DNA of 17,294 nucleotides from an uncultured Caulobacterales bacterium (lineage in GTDB: Bacteria > Pseudomonadota > Alphaproteobacteria > Caulobacterales > Caulobacteraceae), in NCBI GenBank assembly GCA_903903715.1, contig CAIUZX010000223.1, forward strand, positions 1-17,294, written 5' to 3'. A model generated the notes under the pieces. It saw only the letters and a list, made by a program, of their open reading frames with translations. It had not been told where the DNA came from and did no database searches. Both the position numbers and the translations under genes were made by a program. Positions 1 to 6,767 of this stretch are shown here, piece after piece. The first letter of the stretch is position 1, and the number at the start of each line of letters is the position of its first letter.

Positions 1-1182
1 GAACTCCCCCACCATGCCGGTCCCGAGATCGGCCTTGGCGAGACGCGCGGCGCGAACGGCGAGGTCGGCGTCGGCGCTGACCAATGGCGCGATTTCGCGC
101 GCCAGAGCCTCGATCCGCTGGACCCGCTCAAACATGGTCCCAAGCTTGGCGTGGAAGGTCACGCCCTTCAGCTTCTCCAGGCGATCCTCCAGCGCGATCT
201 TCTGGTCTTCGACCCAGAAGAAGCGCGCGTCGCTCAACCGCGCGGCGAGAACCTTTCCGTTGCCGGCGAGCACCAATGCGCCGCCATCGGGGGGATCAAT
301 ATTGGCCACTGTCACGAAATGCGGCGCCAGACCCGTCTGACCCGGCTTTCGGACCGCAAAATACTTCTGGTGCGTCCGCATGGAGGTGCGGATCACTTCC
401 GGCGGGAGATCAAGGTCTGCCGGGTTCATGTCCCCCAAAAGCGGAACCGGCCACTCGGCAAGGCCAGCCACTTCTTCCAGCAGGCCTGCGTCTTCAACCA
501 GTTCGAGACCGCGTGCCTCGCACAACGCGCGTGCGCCGTCAGCGATCCGTTCACGGCGCTCCGTCACATCGAGGATCACATGGTGCGCGCGAAGCTTCGC
601 CTGATAGTCGGCGAAATCCTTCACCTCGAATGGCGCCTCGCTCCCCATGAAGCGATGGCCTTCGGTCATATTCCCCGAGACAATGCCGTCAAGCTCGAAG
701 GGAACGATCCGGCCGTCCAAAAGACACACGATCCGATGCAGAGGGCGCACCCAACGCAAGGTCCCGTCGCCCCATCGCATAGACTTCGGCCAGGGGAAAC
801 TGCGCACGACCTTGTCGACGGTTTCAGCAATGATTTCCGATGTTTCGCGGCCACTAATGAGAGAAGACGCATAGAACACGCCGTCCCGCTCCGTCAGCTG
901 ATCTCGTGTCAGGCCTGTGGAGCGCAAAAATCCGGCAAGGGCCGCTTCGGGCGCGTTGCTCTTGGGCCCCTTACGTTCCTCTAAACGATCCGGCTGCCGA
1001 AGGGTTAGACCATCTACAACAAGGGTGAGGCGCCGTGGCCCTGCATAGGTCCGCATGTCGGCGAACGCGACACCCTCCCCCGTCAGGCTCGCGCGCACCA
1101 GACGATCGAGATCCGCCGCCGCCTGCCCTTGCATGCGGGAAGGAATTTCCTCGGAAAAAAGTTCAAGAAGCCACTCAGCCAT
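1..1182 (-). CDS. glyS: Glycyl-tRNA synthetase beta subunit, partial (3' end outside window)
   Basis: Beta subunit of the heterotetrameric (alpha2beta2) bacterial glycine-tRNA ligase, which charges tRNA-Gly in the cytoplasm. The frame is open from the ATG at 1182 to the window edge, giving 394 codons of a protein usually near 690-700 residues, so about 300 C-terminal residues, including the anticodon-binding part, are missing. The start reads MAEWLLELFSEEIPSRMQ, the typical GlyS N-terminus. Further in, LPPEVIRTSMRTHQKYFAVR and a RFFWVEDQK block match the conserved core. The ATG lies inside the last codons of glyQ (8-base overlap, ATGGCTGA), so the two subunits are probably translationally coupled and made in equal amounts. 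Identification is firm; only the far end is unseen. Confidence 0.96.
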   Translation of the reverse strand, partial: MAEWLLELFSEEIPSRMQGQAAADLDRLVRASLTGEGVAFADMRTYAGPRRLTLVVDGLTLRQPDRLEERKGPKSNAPEAALAGFLRSTGLTRDQLTERDGVFYASSLISGRETSEIIAETVDKVVRSFPWPKSMRWGDGTLRWVRPLHRIVCLLDGRIVPFELDGIVSGNMTEGHRFMGSEAPFEVKDFADYQAKLRAHHVILDVTERRERIADGARALCEARGLELVEDAGLLEEVAGLAEWPVPLLGDMNPADLDLPPEVIRTSMRTHQKYFAVRKPGQTGLAPHFVTVANIDPPDGGALVLAGNGKVLAARLSDARFFWVEDQKIALEDRLEKLKGVTFHAKLGTMFERVQRIEALAREIAPLVSADADLAVRAARLAKADLGTGMVGEF

Positions 1183-2074
1183 GTCCGGCCTCGATCGCTT
1201 CGGCTTCGACGTATTTCTGCGCGCACATCTTGGCGAGGTCACGGATGCGACCGATGTAGCTCTGCCGCTCGGCCACCGCGATGGCGCCTCGCGCGTCCAT
1301 AAGATTAAACAGATGGCTGGCCTTCAGAACATGGTCATAGGCCGGCAAGACGAGGGGCTGCCCCTGTGGGCCAGTATGGGCGAGGATGCGCGGCACCTGC
1401 TGCTCCATGTCCTCGAACTGACGCTTCAGCGTCGCAACATCCGCCGCTTCAAAATTGAAGGCTGAACCCTGACGCTCGTTCTCAAGGAACACGTCCCGAT
1501 AGAGCACGCCTGCAGAGTTGAATCTCAGATCATAGATGCTGTCCACGCCCTGAACATACATGGCGAGGCGCTCAAGACCGTAGGTCAATTCTCCAGCGAC
1601 CAGATCCACATCCAACCCGCCGACCTGTTGAAAATAGGTGTACTGGCTGACTTCCATGCCGTCACACCAGACCTCCCAGCCCAAACCCCAGGCGCCGACG
1701 GTCGGATTCTCCCAGTCATCCTCGACAAAGCGTACGTCGTGCACGGTTGGATCGAGACCGATCGCCTTCAGGGATCCCAGGTAAAGCGCCTGCATGTTGA
1801 TGGGATTGGGCTTCAGGATGACCTGATACTGGTAATAGTGCTGCAGTCGGTTGGGGTTTTCCCCATAGCGCCCATCGCCAGGCCGCCGCGAGGGCTGTAC
1901 GTAAGCGGCCCGCCACGGCTTTTTTCCGAGCGCCCGCAGGACGGTCGCCGGATGCAAGGTTCCGGCCCCCACTTCGACGTCATGCGGCTGCAGGATCAGA
2001 CACCCTCGAGCACTCCAATAGGCATGAAGCGTCAGGATAAGGTCCTGAAAGGACAGGGAATCGTTCTGCGACAT
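1175..2074 (-). CDS. glyQ: Glycyl-tRNA synthetase alpha subunit
   Basis: Catalytic alpha subunit of the alpha2beta2 glycyl-tRNA synthetase, partner of the overlapping glyS product. From the ATG at 2074 it has 299 residues, matching the family (about 300). It shows SFQDLILTLHAYWSARGC at the N-terminus, then QPHDVEVGAGTLHPATVLRA and the PSRRPGDGRYGENPNRLQHY segment typical of class II glycine enzymes. The frame extends upstream to an ATG at 2149 (25 extra residues), but that stretch has no family-like sequence and contains a good -10/-35 pair (2132-2160), so I prefer 2074. Neither start has a clear Shine-Dalgarno sequence. It follows the porin terminator and is probably transcribed on its own with glyS. 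Confidence 0.95.
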   Translation of the reverse strand: MSQNDSLSFQDLILTLHAYWSARGCLILQPHDVEVGAGTLHPATVLRALGKKPWRAAYVQPSRRPGDGRYGENPNRLQHYYQYQVILKPNPINMQALYLGSLKAIGLDPTVHDVRFVEDDWENPTVGAWGLGWEVWCDGMEVSQYTYFQQVGGLDVDLVAGELTYGLERLAMYVQGVDSIYDLRFNSAGVLYRDVFLENERQGSAFNFEAADVATLKRQFEDMEQQVPRILAHTGPQGQPLVLPAYDHVLKASHLFNLMDARGAIAVAERQSYIGRIRDLAKMCAQKYVEAEAIEAGHG

Positions 2075-2131
2075 CAGGCCGTAAGCGTGGTTGAGGACCG
2101 CGCCGACGCCCACGGGGGCGCGCGCGTGCGG

Positions 2132-2160
2132 ACCATAGGGCTCGGACATCGGCCAATCAA
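2132..2160 (-). promoter_or_regulatory. Candidate sigma-70-type promoter for glyQS
   Basis: On the minus strand TTGATT (2160-2155) and TATGGT (2137-2132) are separated by exactly 17 bases, a reasonable -35/-10 pair. Transcription would begin near 2125, inside the 25-codon upstream extension of the glyQ frame, leaving a leader of about 50 bases before the ATG at 2074. It sits just downstream of the porin terminator, where a promoter for glyQS is needed. It was found by eye and is not tested. Confidence 0.35.
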
Positions 2161-2205
2161 GTTATTGCGTTGCGAAACTTGACCGACCGCGCCGGGAGCG
2201 AGGAC

Positions 2206-2241
2206 AAAAAAAACAGGCCGGACCCGAGAGGATCCGGCCTG
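2206..2241 (-). terminator. Intrinsic terminator of the porin gene
   Basis: A perfect 9-bp stem (2214-2222 with 2233-2241, CAGGCCGGA/TCCGGCCTG) with a 10-base loop is followed on the minus strand by eight consecutive T residues (2213-2206). It begins 25 bases past the porin stop codon, so it ends the porin transcript and insulates glyQS. Confidence 0.9.
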
Positions 2242-2266
2242 CTGTATTGCTTTCCAGATTGGCGTC

Positions 2267-3466
2267 CTAGAACAGCGCGCCGACTTCCACGAGGCCGCGC
2301 ACCTGCGACTTGTCCATGCCGTTCAAGCCGAAAGCCGAGCCGGTCGTCGCCTTCTCGGCCGACACATAACTGGCTTCGCCGCGAATGAAGTAGATCTTGT
2401 ACTGGTAGGTCGGCGTCACCGTGAACGACCAAGCGGAGCTTCCCACCCCGTACAGGAGGTTCGGTCCGGAAGTCTTGTTACCCTTCGTGGTGATGTACTC
2501 GACGCGCGTCGGAAGGCTGAAGCCACTAAGGCTCGAGCTCGCCGGGAACACGTAGTTCACGAACAGGGCCGCGCCCGTCGTGGATCCCGAGGTCGTCTTG
2601 AGACCCGGCAACGACGGCACCGTCGTGTACTGGATATAAGGAACAAAGGTCCACTGCCCAGCCGTGTGAGTATAGATGAGATTGTAAATTTGTGAGTTGT
2701 TCCACAGCGGCGACGTGGCGGAATTGGACGTATAGACCTTCCTCGTGTTTCCACCGGCCGCGAAGGCGATGATGTTGGAGCTGTCAACGGTCCAGGTGGC
2801 CAGTGTCGACACCCAGCTGAGCGAATTCGAGTAGAAGCCGTCGTTCACGGAGACCGAAACCGCCAGAGGTCCGACCGTATAGTTCGCCTGCACGCCGCGG
2901 CTCACCAGATTTTCCTGGTTCCACAGCAGACCACGTTCGATGTTCAGATTTTCGAAGGTGAAGTTGTATTCCGAGCCTATCAAAGTCGGTAGCTTTCCAA
3001 CCTGAATGGAGAACGATGAGGTCGGGGCGATCTTAATAAAGGCCATTGGCACTGACCCGAAGGTCGACGACGTGATGTGGTTCGACTTGGTGTAAGCGGT
3101 CCCAATGGTCGGGAATGAATAGGTGCCGGCGTCCACAAAGAACTGAACGAGGCCATCCGTCTTCTCGATCAGGATCTGTGCGTTGGTCACATCCCCGACG
3201 GCATTGTGATCACCTGGGATGTGGTGGCTCTGCCCAAGCGCAATGCCCGAAATTGCGCCGTTGATCGTCACATCACCAAGAATGTCGGATTTGACGACAT
3301 AAGGTGAAGGATTGATCGTGATCGGCCCATTCATTCCGAGCGAGAACGCTGGAGGCGCTGGCGCGGCAGGCGCCGCCGGAGCTGCTGGCGCAGCCGGAGC
3401 CTGGTCAGCGAGCGCGGGCGTCGCGATCACGCAGGCCGCAGCCGACATCCACAATAGTTGGCGCAT
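2267..3466 (-). CDS. Outer-membrane beta-barrel porin (OmpL/BBP2-like)
   Basis: A 399-residue predicted outer-membrane channel. The ATG at 3466 is preceded by AGGGGA at good spacing and starts a signal peptide (MRQLLWMSAAACVIATPALA, cleavage after A20). An Ala/Pro-rich linker occupies about residues 21-40. The rest is rich in alternating polar and aromatic beta strands, includes a QVGKLPTLIGSEYNF segment resembling OmpL-like porins, and ends VEVGALF with the C-terminal Phe recognised by the BAM machinery. An upstream in-frame start at 3607 would add 47 residues before the signal peptide and is rejected. It is divergent from glnK-amtB across 303 bases and has its own terminator. By context it may admit ammonium or another small nitrogen solute, but the substrate cannot be read from sequence. 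Porin assignment is strong; the exact subfamily is less certain. Confidence 0.82.
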   Translation of the reverse strand: MRQLLWMSAAACVIATPALADQAPAAPAAPAAPAAPAPPAFSLGMNGPITINPSPYVVKSDILGDVTINGAISGIALGQSHHIPGDHNAVGDVTNAQILIEKTDGLVQFFVDAGTYSFPTIGTAYTKSNHITSSTFGSVPMAFIKIAPTSSFSIQVGKLPTLIGSEYNFTFENLNIERGLLWNQENLVSRGVQANYTVGPLAVSVSVNDGFYSNSLSWVSTLATWTVDSSNIIAFAAGGNTRKVYTSNSATSPLWNNSQIYNLIYTHTAGQWTFVPYIQYTTVPSLPGLKTTSGSTTGAALFVNYVFPASSSLSGFSLPTRVEYITTKGNKTSGPNLLYGVGSSAWSFTVTPTYQYKIYFIRGEASYVSAEKATTGSAFGLNGMDKSQVRGLVEVGALF

Positions 3467-3769
3467 GAATGAATCCCCTGTCTGTAGAAATACACAACCG
3501 CATTGACGCCAAATCGTCGATGCAGCACCAACTCTGTGTTCACTGCATTCTGAGCAATTAACAGAACGATTACGGTCCGCGGGAGCGCGAGACGTCCGGG
3601 CGCCCAAATTCGGATCCGAGCCGTACCTTGGCGCCTATATTTTCATCACCACACCGCTTAGAGCCCAAAATCAGGGCTCCGACGTAGGACTACACCTCAG
3701 ATGTAGGTAGCGACGATCGAGACAAAAGGTAGCCGGCGCTCACCAGCGTCGTCCGGATGGAGATCAAGA
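3467..3769. promoter_or_regulatory. Divergent control region between porin and glnK-amtB
   Basis: This 303-base stretch holds no credible gene and is less GC-rich than the flanking genes. It contains the ribosome-binding sites of the porin (AGGGGA) and glnK (GGAG, 3759-3762) and several dyads. GCAC-N7-GTGT at 3525-3539 matches 7 of 8 arm bases of the NtrC-type GCAC-N7-GTGC site. GAGCCC/GGGCTC pairs at 3661-3679, and CTACA/TGTAG at 3690-3706. A TATATT hexamer at 3636-3641 could be a plus-strand -10, but no good -35 precedes it. I found no GG-N10-GC sigma-54 promoter on the plus strand. Nitrogen control by NtrC is known for such operons in related bacteria and is only inferred here. Confidence 0.5.
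3661..3706. repeat. Two adjacent short inverted repeats upstream of glnK
   Basis: The first dyad is GAGCCC-7-GGGCTC (3661-3666 with 3674-3679). The second is CTACA-7-TGTAG (3690-3694 with 3702-3706). A further GTAGG lies on each side of the second (3684-3688 and 3703-3707). They lie 64-109 bases before the glnK start, in the position of operators or of a 5' leader structure. No T-run follows, so they are not terminators. Confidence 0.4.
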
Positions 3770-4108
3770 ATGAAGCTGATCATAGCGATCGTAAAACCCT
3801 TCAAGGTCGATCCGGTCCGAGAGGCTCTGACGGCCGCGGGCGTGGAAGGCATGACCATTTCTGAAGTGAAGGGATTTGGTCGTCAAAAGGGACAGACTGA
3901 GGTTTATCGCGGCGCTGAGTATCAGGTGAGCTTCGTGCCGAAGATCAAGATCGAGGTCGTGGTTCCTGCAAGCCTAGCCGACAAGGTTGTTCAAACAATC
4001 ACTACGGCGGCGGCGACCGGCAAGATCGGCGATGGGAAGATCTTTGTGATCGATATCGAACAGGCCGTCCGGATCCGTACCGGTGAAACCGGCGCGCAGG
4101 CGCTTTGA
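3770..4108 (+). CDS. glnK: Nitrogen regulatory PII protein (GlnK/GlnB family)
   Basis: A 112-residue cytoplasmic trimeric signal protein that reads 2-oxoglutarate, ATP/ADP and glutamine status and, next to amtB, plugs the ammonium channel when nitrogen is plentiful. The T-loop KGQTEVYRGAEYQVSF carries Tyr51, the uridylylation site used by GlnD. The B-loop TGKIGDGKIF spans residues 83-92, and the C-loop arginines are R101 and R103. Length and every signature position match the family exactly. GGAG precedes the ATG by 7 bases. It is first in an operon with amtB, 27 bases apart. It is called glnK rather than glnB from linkage to amtB; sequence alone does not separate the two. Confidence 0.96.
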   Translation: MKLIIAIVKPFKVDPVREALTAAGVEGMTISEVKGFGRQKGQTEVYRGAEYQVSFVPKIKIEVVVPASLADKVVQTITTAAATGKIGDGKIFVIDIEQAVRIRTGETGAQAL

Positions 4109-4135
4109 TTGAAACTTCAAATGGGGATTGGTGAA

Positions 4136-5596
4136 ATGAACTTTAGAGGACTTGGTCGCTTCGCAGCGGCGGTTGCTTTGTGCGGAGCGATGGTCGCCGC
4201 ACCTGCAGCGATGGGAATAGCGGTTGCGCAGACCGCTCCAAATTCAACAGCACCGGCAGCCGCATCCGCCCCGGCTCCGACAGCGGCGGCGCCGGCGGCA
4301 ACAGCGCCAGCGCCGGCTGCAGCGGCTCCTGCTGCCCCTGCCCCCGCCGCGGCGCCCGCTCCGTGGAAAACAGATTCCGGTGACACGTCCTGGATGCTGA
4401 CGTCCACGGCGCTCGTTCTCATGATGACCATACCGGGTCTTGCATTGTTCTATGGCGGCATGGTTCGTCGAAAGAACGTCATTGCTACCGTGACGCAGTC
4501 GTTCGCAATGACAGCGGTGGTGACGATTGTCTGGGCGGTCGCGACCTACAGCCTAGCCTTTGGCACCAATCCTGACGCGAAATTGAATGACTACATCGGC
4601 AGCATGGCGAACTTCGGATTGAAGGGCGTCACAATGGACAAGCCCTATTCCATCGCAGGTGCGACACCGACCATCCCTGAGTATGTCTTCATGACCTACC
4701 AGATGACCTTCGCCATCATCACGCCGGCGCTGATCTGCGGTGCGTTCGCAGAACGTCTCAAATTCTCAGCTCTGCTCCTGTTCACGGTGTTGTGGTCGGT
4801 CATCGTTTACGCCCCCATCGCACACTGGGTGTGGGGCGGCGGCTTCCTCGGCTCCAAGGGCGTGATGGACTTCGCCGGCGGCACGGTCGTTCACATCAAC
4901 GCCGGTGTTGCGGGCCTCGTCTGCGCGCTGGTTCTGGGTAAGCGCAAAGGCTACGGCGTCGACAACATGGCGCCCCACAATCTCGTGTTCACCATGATCG
5001 GCGCGAGCCTCCTGTGGGTTGGCTGGTTCGGCTTCAACGCCGGTTCTGCGGTTGGCGCAAACGCCCTTGCCGGCGCCGCTATGGCGAACACCCAGATCGC
5101 GACGGCCGGAGCTGCTCTGGCCTGGATGATCGTTGAATGGTTCGAGCGGAAGAAGCCCGGCATCTTGGGTCTTGCTTCCGGTGCAGTGGCAGGTCTCGTC
5201 GCCGTGACGCCAGCGTCTGGCTTCGTGAACCCGATGGGCGCGCTGGTCATCGGCGTCGCCGCTGGCGCTGGCTGCTATGTTTCCGCGGTATGGCTGAAGC
5301 GCATCTTCAAGTACGACGACAGCCTCGACGCCTTCGGCGTTCACGGCATCGGCGGCTTGATCGGCGCCATCCTGACCGGCGTCTTCGCCGACGCTTCCAT
5401 CAACACGCTCCCCAAAGGACACAGCGTGATGACCCAAGTCGAGGGCTGCCTGGCGACCATCGTGTGGACTGCGGTCGGCACGCTGGTCATCCTGATGATC
5501 TGCAAGTTCACGACGGGCCTGCGGGTCAGCGAAGAAGCCGAAATCGAGGGTCTGGACGCCTCGTTGCACGGCGAAGCGTTGCACGATCACGCCTGA
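4136..5596 (+). CDS. amtB: Ammonium channel/transporter AmtB
   Basis: Inner-membrane Amt/Rh-family channel that conducts ammonium into the cell and is gated by the GlnK made from the same operon. I chose the ATG at 4136 (486 residues) because GGGG lies 9 bases upstream and a clear signal peptide follows (cleavage near A31, AVA-Q). Earlier in-frame TTG 4109 and ATG 4121 have no such site. Residues about 34-76 form an unusually long Ala/Pro linker before the first channel helix (SWMLTSTALVLMMTIPGLAL). The pore twin histidines are H253 in GGTVVHINAG and H403 in DAFGVHGIGG. Phe-gate motifs MTFAIITPALICGAFAERLKF (split around residue 200) and WVGWFGFNAG are intact. The gene ends in a strong terminator. 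Confidence 0.96.
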   Translation: MNFRGLGRFAAAVALCGAMVAAPAAMGIAVAQTAPNSTAPAAASAPAPTAAAPAATAPAPAAAAPAAPAPAAAPAPWKTDSGDTSWMLTSTALVLMMTIPGLALFYGGMVRRKNVIATVTQSFAMTAVVTIVWAVATYSLAFGTNPDAKLNDYIGSMANFGLKGVTMDKPYSIAGATPTIPEYVFMTYQMTFAIITPALICGAFAERLKFSALLLFTVLWSVIVYAPIAHWVWGGGFLGSKGVMDFAGGTVVHINAGVAGLVCALVLGKRKGYGVDNMAPHNLVFTMIGASLLWVGWFGFNAGSAVGANALAGAAMANTQIATAGAALAWMIVEWFERKKPGILGLASGAVAGLVAVTPASGFVNPMGALVIGVAAGAGCYVSAVWLKRIFKYDDSLDAFGVHGIGGLIGAILTGVFADASINTLPKGHSVMTQVEGCLATIVWTAVGTLVILMICKFTTGLRVSEEAEIEGLDASLHGEALHDHA

Positions 5597-5620
5597 TTGT
5601 TCTGGACTGACCTCACATCA

Positions 5621-5660
5621 GAGCCGGGCGACTGGAAAGTCGCCCGGCTCTCATTCTTTG
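5621..5660 (+). terminator. Intrinsic terminator of glnK-amtB
   Basis: A perfect 13-bp GC-rich stem (5621-5633 with 5638-5650) is closed by a GGAA tetraloop and followed by a T-rich tail (TCATTCTTTG). It starts 25 bases after the amtB stop. The tail is T-rich only in the plus direction. Confidence 0.88.
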
Positions 5661-5690
5661 TGGAGGCGCCCTAAATTATCGTTCGGCGAA

Positions 5691-5769
5691 CTAGTGGATT
5701 GAATTTGACATTCGAGTTCCAGTTAACACTTGGCGGCGTTTCGAATGTCAAATTCGAACAATCCACTAG
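5691..5769. repeat. Inverted repeat 1 of the composite element
   Basis: The left arm 5691-5715 and right arm 5741-5769 are exact inverted copies over 25 bases, except that the right arm has four extra bases (TTCG) inside it. The outer ends are CTAGTGGATTG, the inner ends AATTTGACATTCGA, and the spacer is 25 bases (5716-5740). As RNA or a cruciform this gives a long stem with one 4-base bulge. Confidence 0.85.
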
Positions 5770-5783
5770 AATCAATAGGTTTT

Positions 5784-5860
5784 CTAGTGGTCCTTATGCT
5801 TCCGACAATTGCTCGTCGGCAGGTACATCAGGTATGCAAATGCCGGAATCGGACCACTAG
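5784..5860. repeat. Inverted repeat 2 of the composite element
   Basis: The outer arms CTAGTGGTCC (5784-5793) and GGACCACTAG (5851-5860) are perfect 10-bp inverted copies around a 57-base interior. The interior holds a small hairpin (CCGAC 5802-5806 with GTCGG 5815-5819) and a GAATC site. The arm sequence differs from repeat 1 after CTAGTGG (TCC against ATT), so the two units are related but not identical. Confidence 0.7.
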
Positions 5861-6750
5861 CGGGACCAGGGCCCGCCCAAACGGCAAGCGCGAACCCACC
5901 AGGCCGGCCTCATGGCGGAGATGCGCTCCGCCAGCGTCTCAGCCTCATAGTCGCCGGCGCAGAGGGCGAAGCAAGTCGCCCCCGACCCGGACAGCCGAGC
6001 GATCAAAGTGTCAGGCTCATCCCGCAATGTAAGCAGAACATCCTCGATCTGAGGACAGATCGAAATCGCCGGGATTTCCAGATCATTGCGGGAAAACAAA
6101 AGCCAGCCCGCCATCTCCGTCACTGTTTCCAGACGCTCCGGCATCGGTGGCGGTGTCACGTCCGGTGAGGTCACCAGTCGATCGAAGGCGCGGTAGACGT
6201 CCGCCGTGGAACACGCCACGCCGGGATTGACCAGAACGGCATGAAGGTCGGGAAATCTCGGCGGCGGGGACAATTCATCACCCCAACCCCAGGCCAAAAC
6301 GGGTTCGCCTCGAAAGCAGGCGGGTCCATCTGAACCCAAAGACGCCGCCAACGCCTCCAGATCGCTATCCTTCAACGAAAGCCGCAGCGCATCACGGATC
6401 AAGCGAAGCGTTGCTCCCGCATCGCTTGAGCCGCCCCCAAGGCCGGAGGCGACCGGCAACTGCTTGGTGAGGGTCAATCGAAATGGGGGTGCATCCGGGC
6501 CCAGTCGCTTCAGCACCAGATCTCTGGCGCGCACCACCAAGTTTCGATCTGGCGGCTCGTATAATAATTGCGCGGACATAGGACCGTCGAGAATGAAGTC
6601 CGGCTCTTCGGAAGGTTCGATCGAGATCCGGTCTCCGATGTCCGCAAACGCCATCAGGCTGGAGACAGGGTGACGCCCCTCCTCCTCGTCCAACGCGCCG
6701 ACGTGCAGGAAAAGATTGACCTTGGCGGAGGCGAAGACGGAACGCAGCAT
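5857..6750 (-). CDS. ispE: 4-diphosphocytidyl-2-C-methyl-D-erythritol kinase
   Basis: GHMP-family kinase that phosphorylates CDP-methylerythritol in the MEP pathway to isopentenyl diphosphate, the source of quinone side chains and undecaprenyl carrier. From the ATG at 6750 it has 297 residues. Lys10 in FASAKVNLFLHV and Asp141 in GSDGPACFRG are in the positions expected for the catalytic pair, and the ATP loop is PVASGLGGGSSDAGA. The frame can be extended 7 codons to a TTG at 6771 that overlaps the TPR stop, but the family start fits ATG 6750. It follows the TPR gene by 17 bases. Its TAG stop (5857-5859) lies inside the end of inverted repeat 2, so the last residues may have been set by that element. 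Confidence 0.94.
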   Translation of the reverse strand: MLRSVFASAKVNLFLHVGALDEEEGRHPVSSLMAFADIGDRISIEPSEEPDFILDGPMSAQLLYEPPDRNLVVRARDLVLKRLGPDAPPFRLTLTKQLPVASGLGGGSSDAGATLRLIRDALRLSLKDSDLEALAASLGSDGPACFRGEPVLAWGWGDELSPPPRFPDLHAVLVNPGVACSTADVYRAFDRLVTSPDVTPPPMPERLETVTEMAGWLLFSRNDLEIPAISICPQIEDVLLTLRDEPDTLIARLSGSGATCFALCAGDYEAETLAERISAMRPAWWVRACRLGGPWSR

Positions 6751-6767
6751 GTTTGAATTCGAGTGTG

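Larger units (their letters stand above)
5691..5860. repeat. Composite CTAGTGG-ended intergenic inverted-repeat element
   Basis: About 170 bases are built from two inverted repeats whose four ends all read CTAGTGG or its complement. The inner ends also form a 9-bp dyad (CCACTAGAA 5763-5771 with TTCTAGTGG 5782-5790). Two GAATC sequences (5769-5773 and 5846-5850) fit GANTC, the CcrM methylation site of alphaproteobacteria. Caulobacter intergenic repeats (CIR motifs), which have inverted-repeat structure and a CcrM site, are known. This looks like a relative, but I cannot align it here. There is no coding capacity. The right end runs into ispE and provides its stop codon. Confidence 0.75.

Noticed and set aside
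151..984. 277-codon plus-strand open frame and other long frames at 1-2180
   Set aside because: They are antisense shadows of glyS and glyQ, which carry clear family sequence; GC-rich codon bias opens the opposite frames.
3558..3572. CtrA-like site TTAA-N7-ATTA
   Set aside because: Only one half matches TTAA-N7-TTAA; partial matches of this kind occur often in AT-rich intergenic DNA.
3467..3607. 47-residue N-terminal extension of the porin
   Set aside because: The signal peptide and a good ribosome-binding site are at the ATG at 3466; the extension precedes the signal peptide and reads like intergenic DNA.
3628..3646. Possible sigma-54 promoter (TTGGCGCC then TATATTTTC)
   Set aside because: The required GC at the -12 element is missing; the bases there are TT.
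4766..5590. 274-codon minus-strand open frame
   Set aside because: It lies entirely within amtB on the opposite strand, encodes low-complexity charged sequence and has no recognisable motif.
5730..6168. Plus-strand open frames over the repeat element and the ispE 3' end
   Set aside because: They start in repeat DNA, continue antisense to ispE and resemble no protein family.
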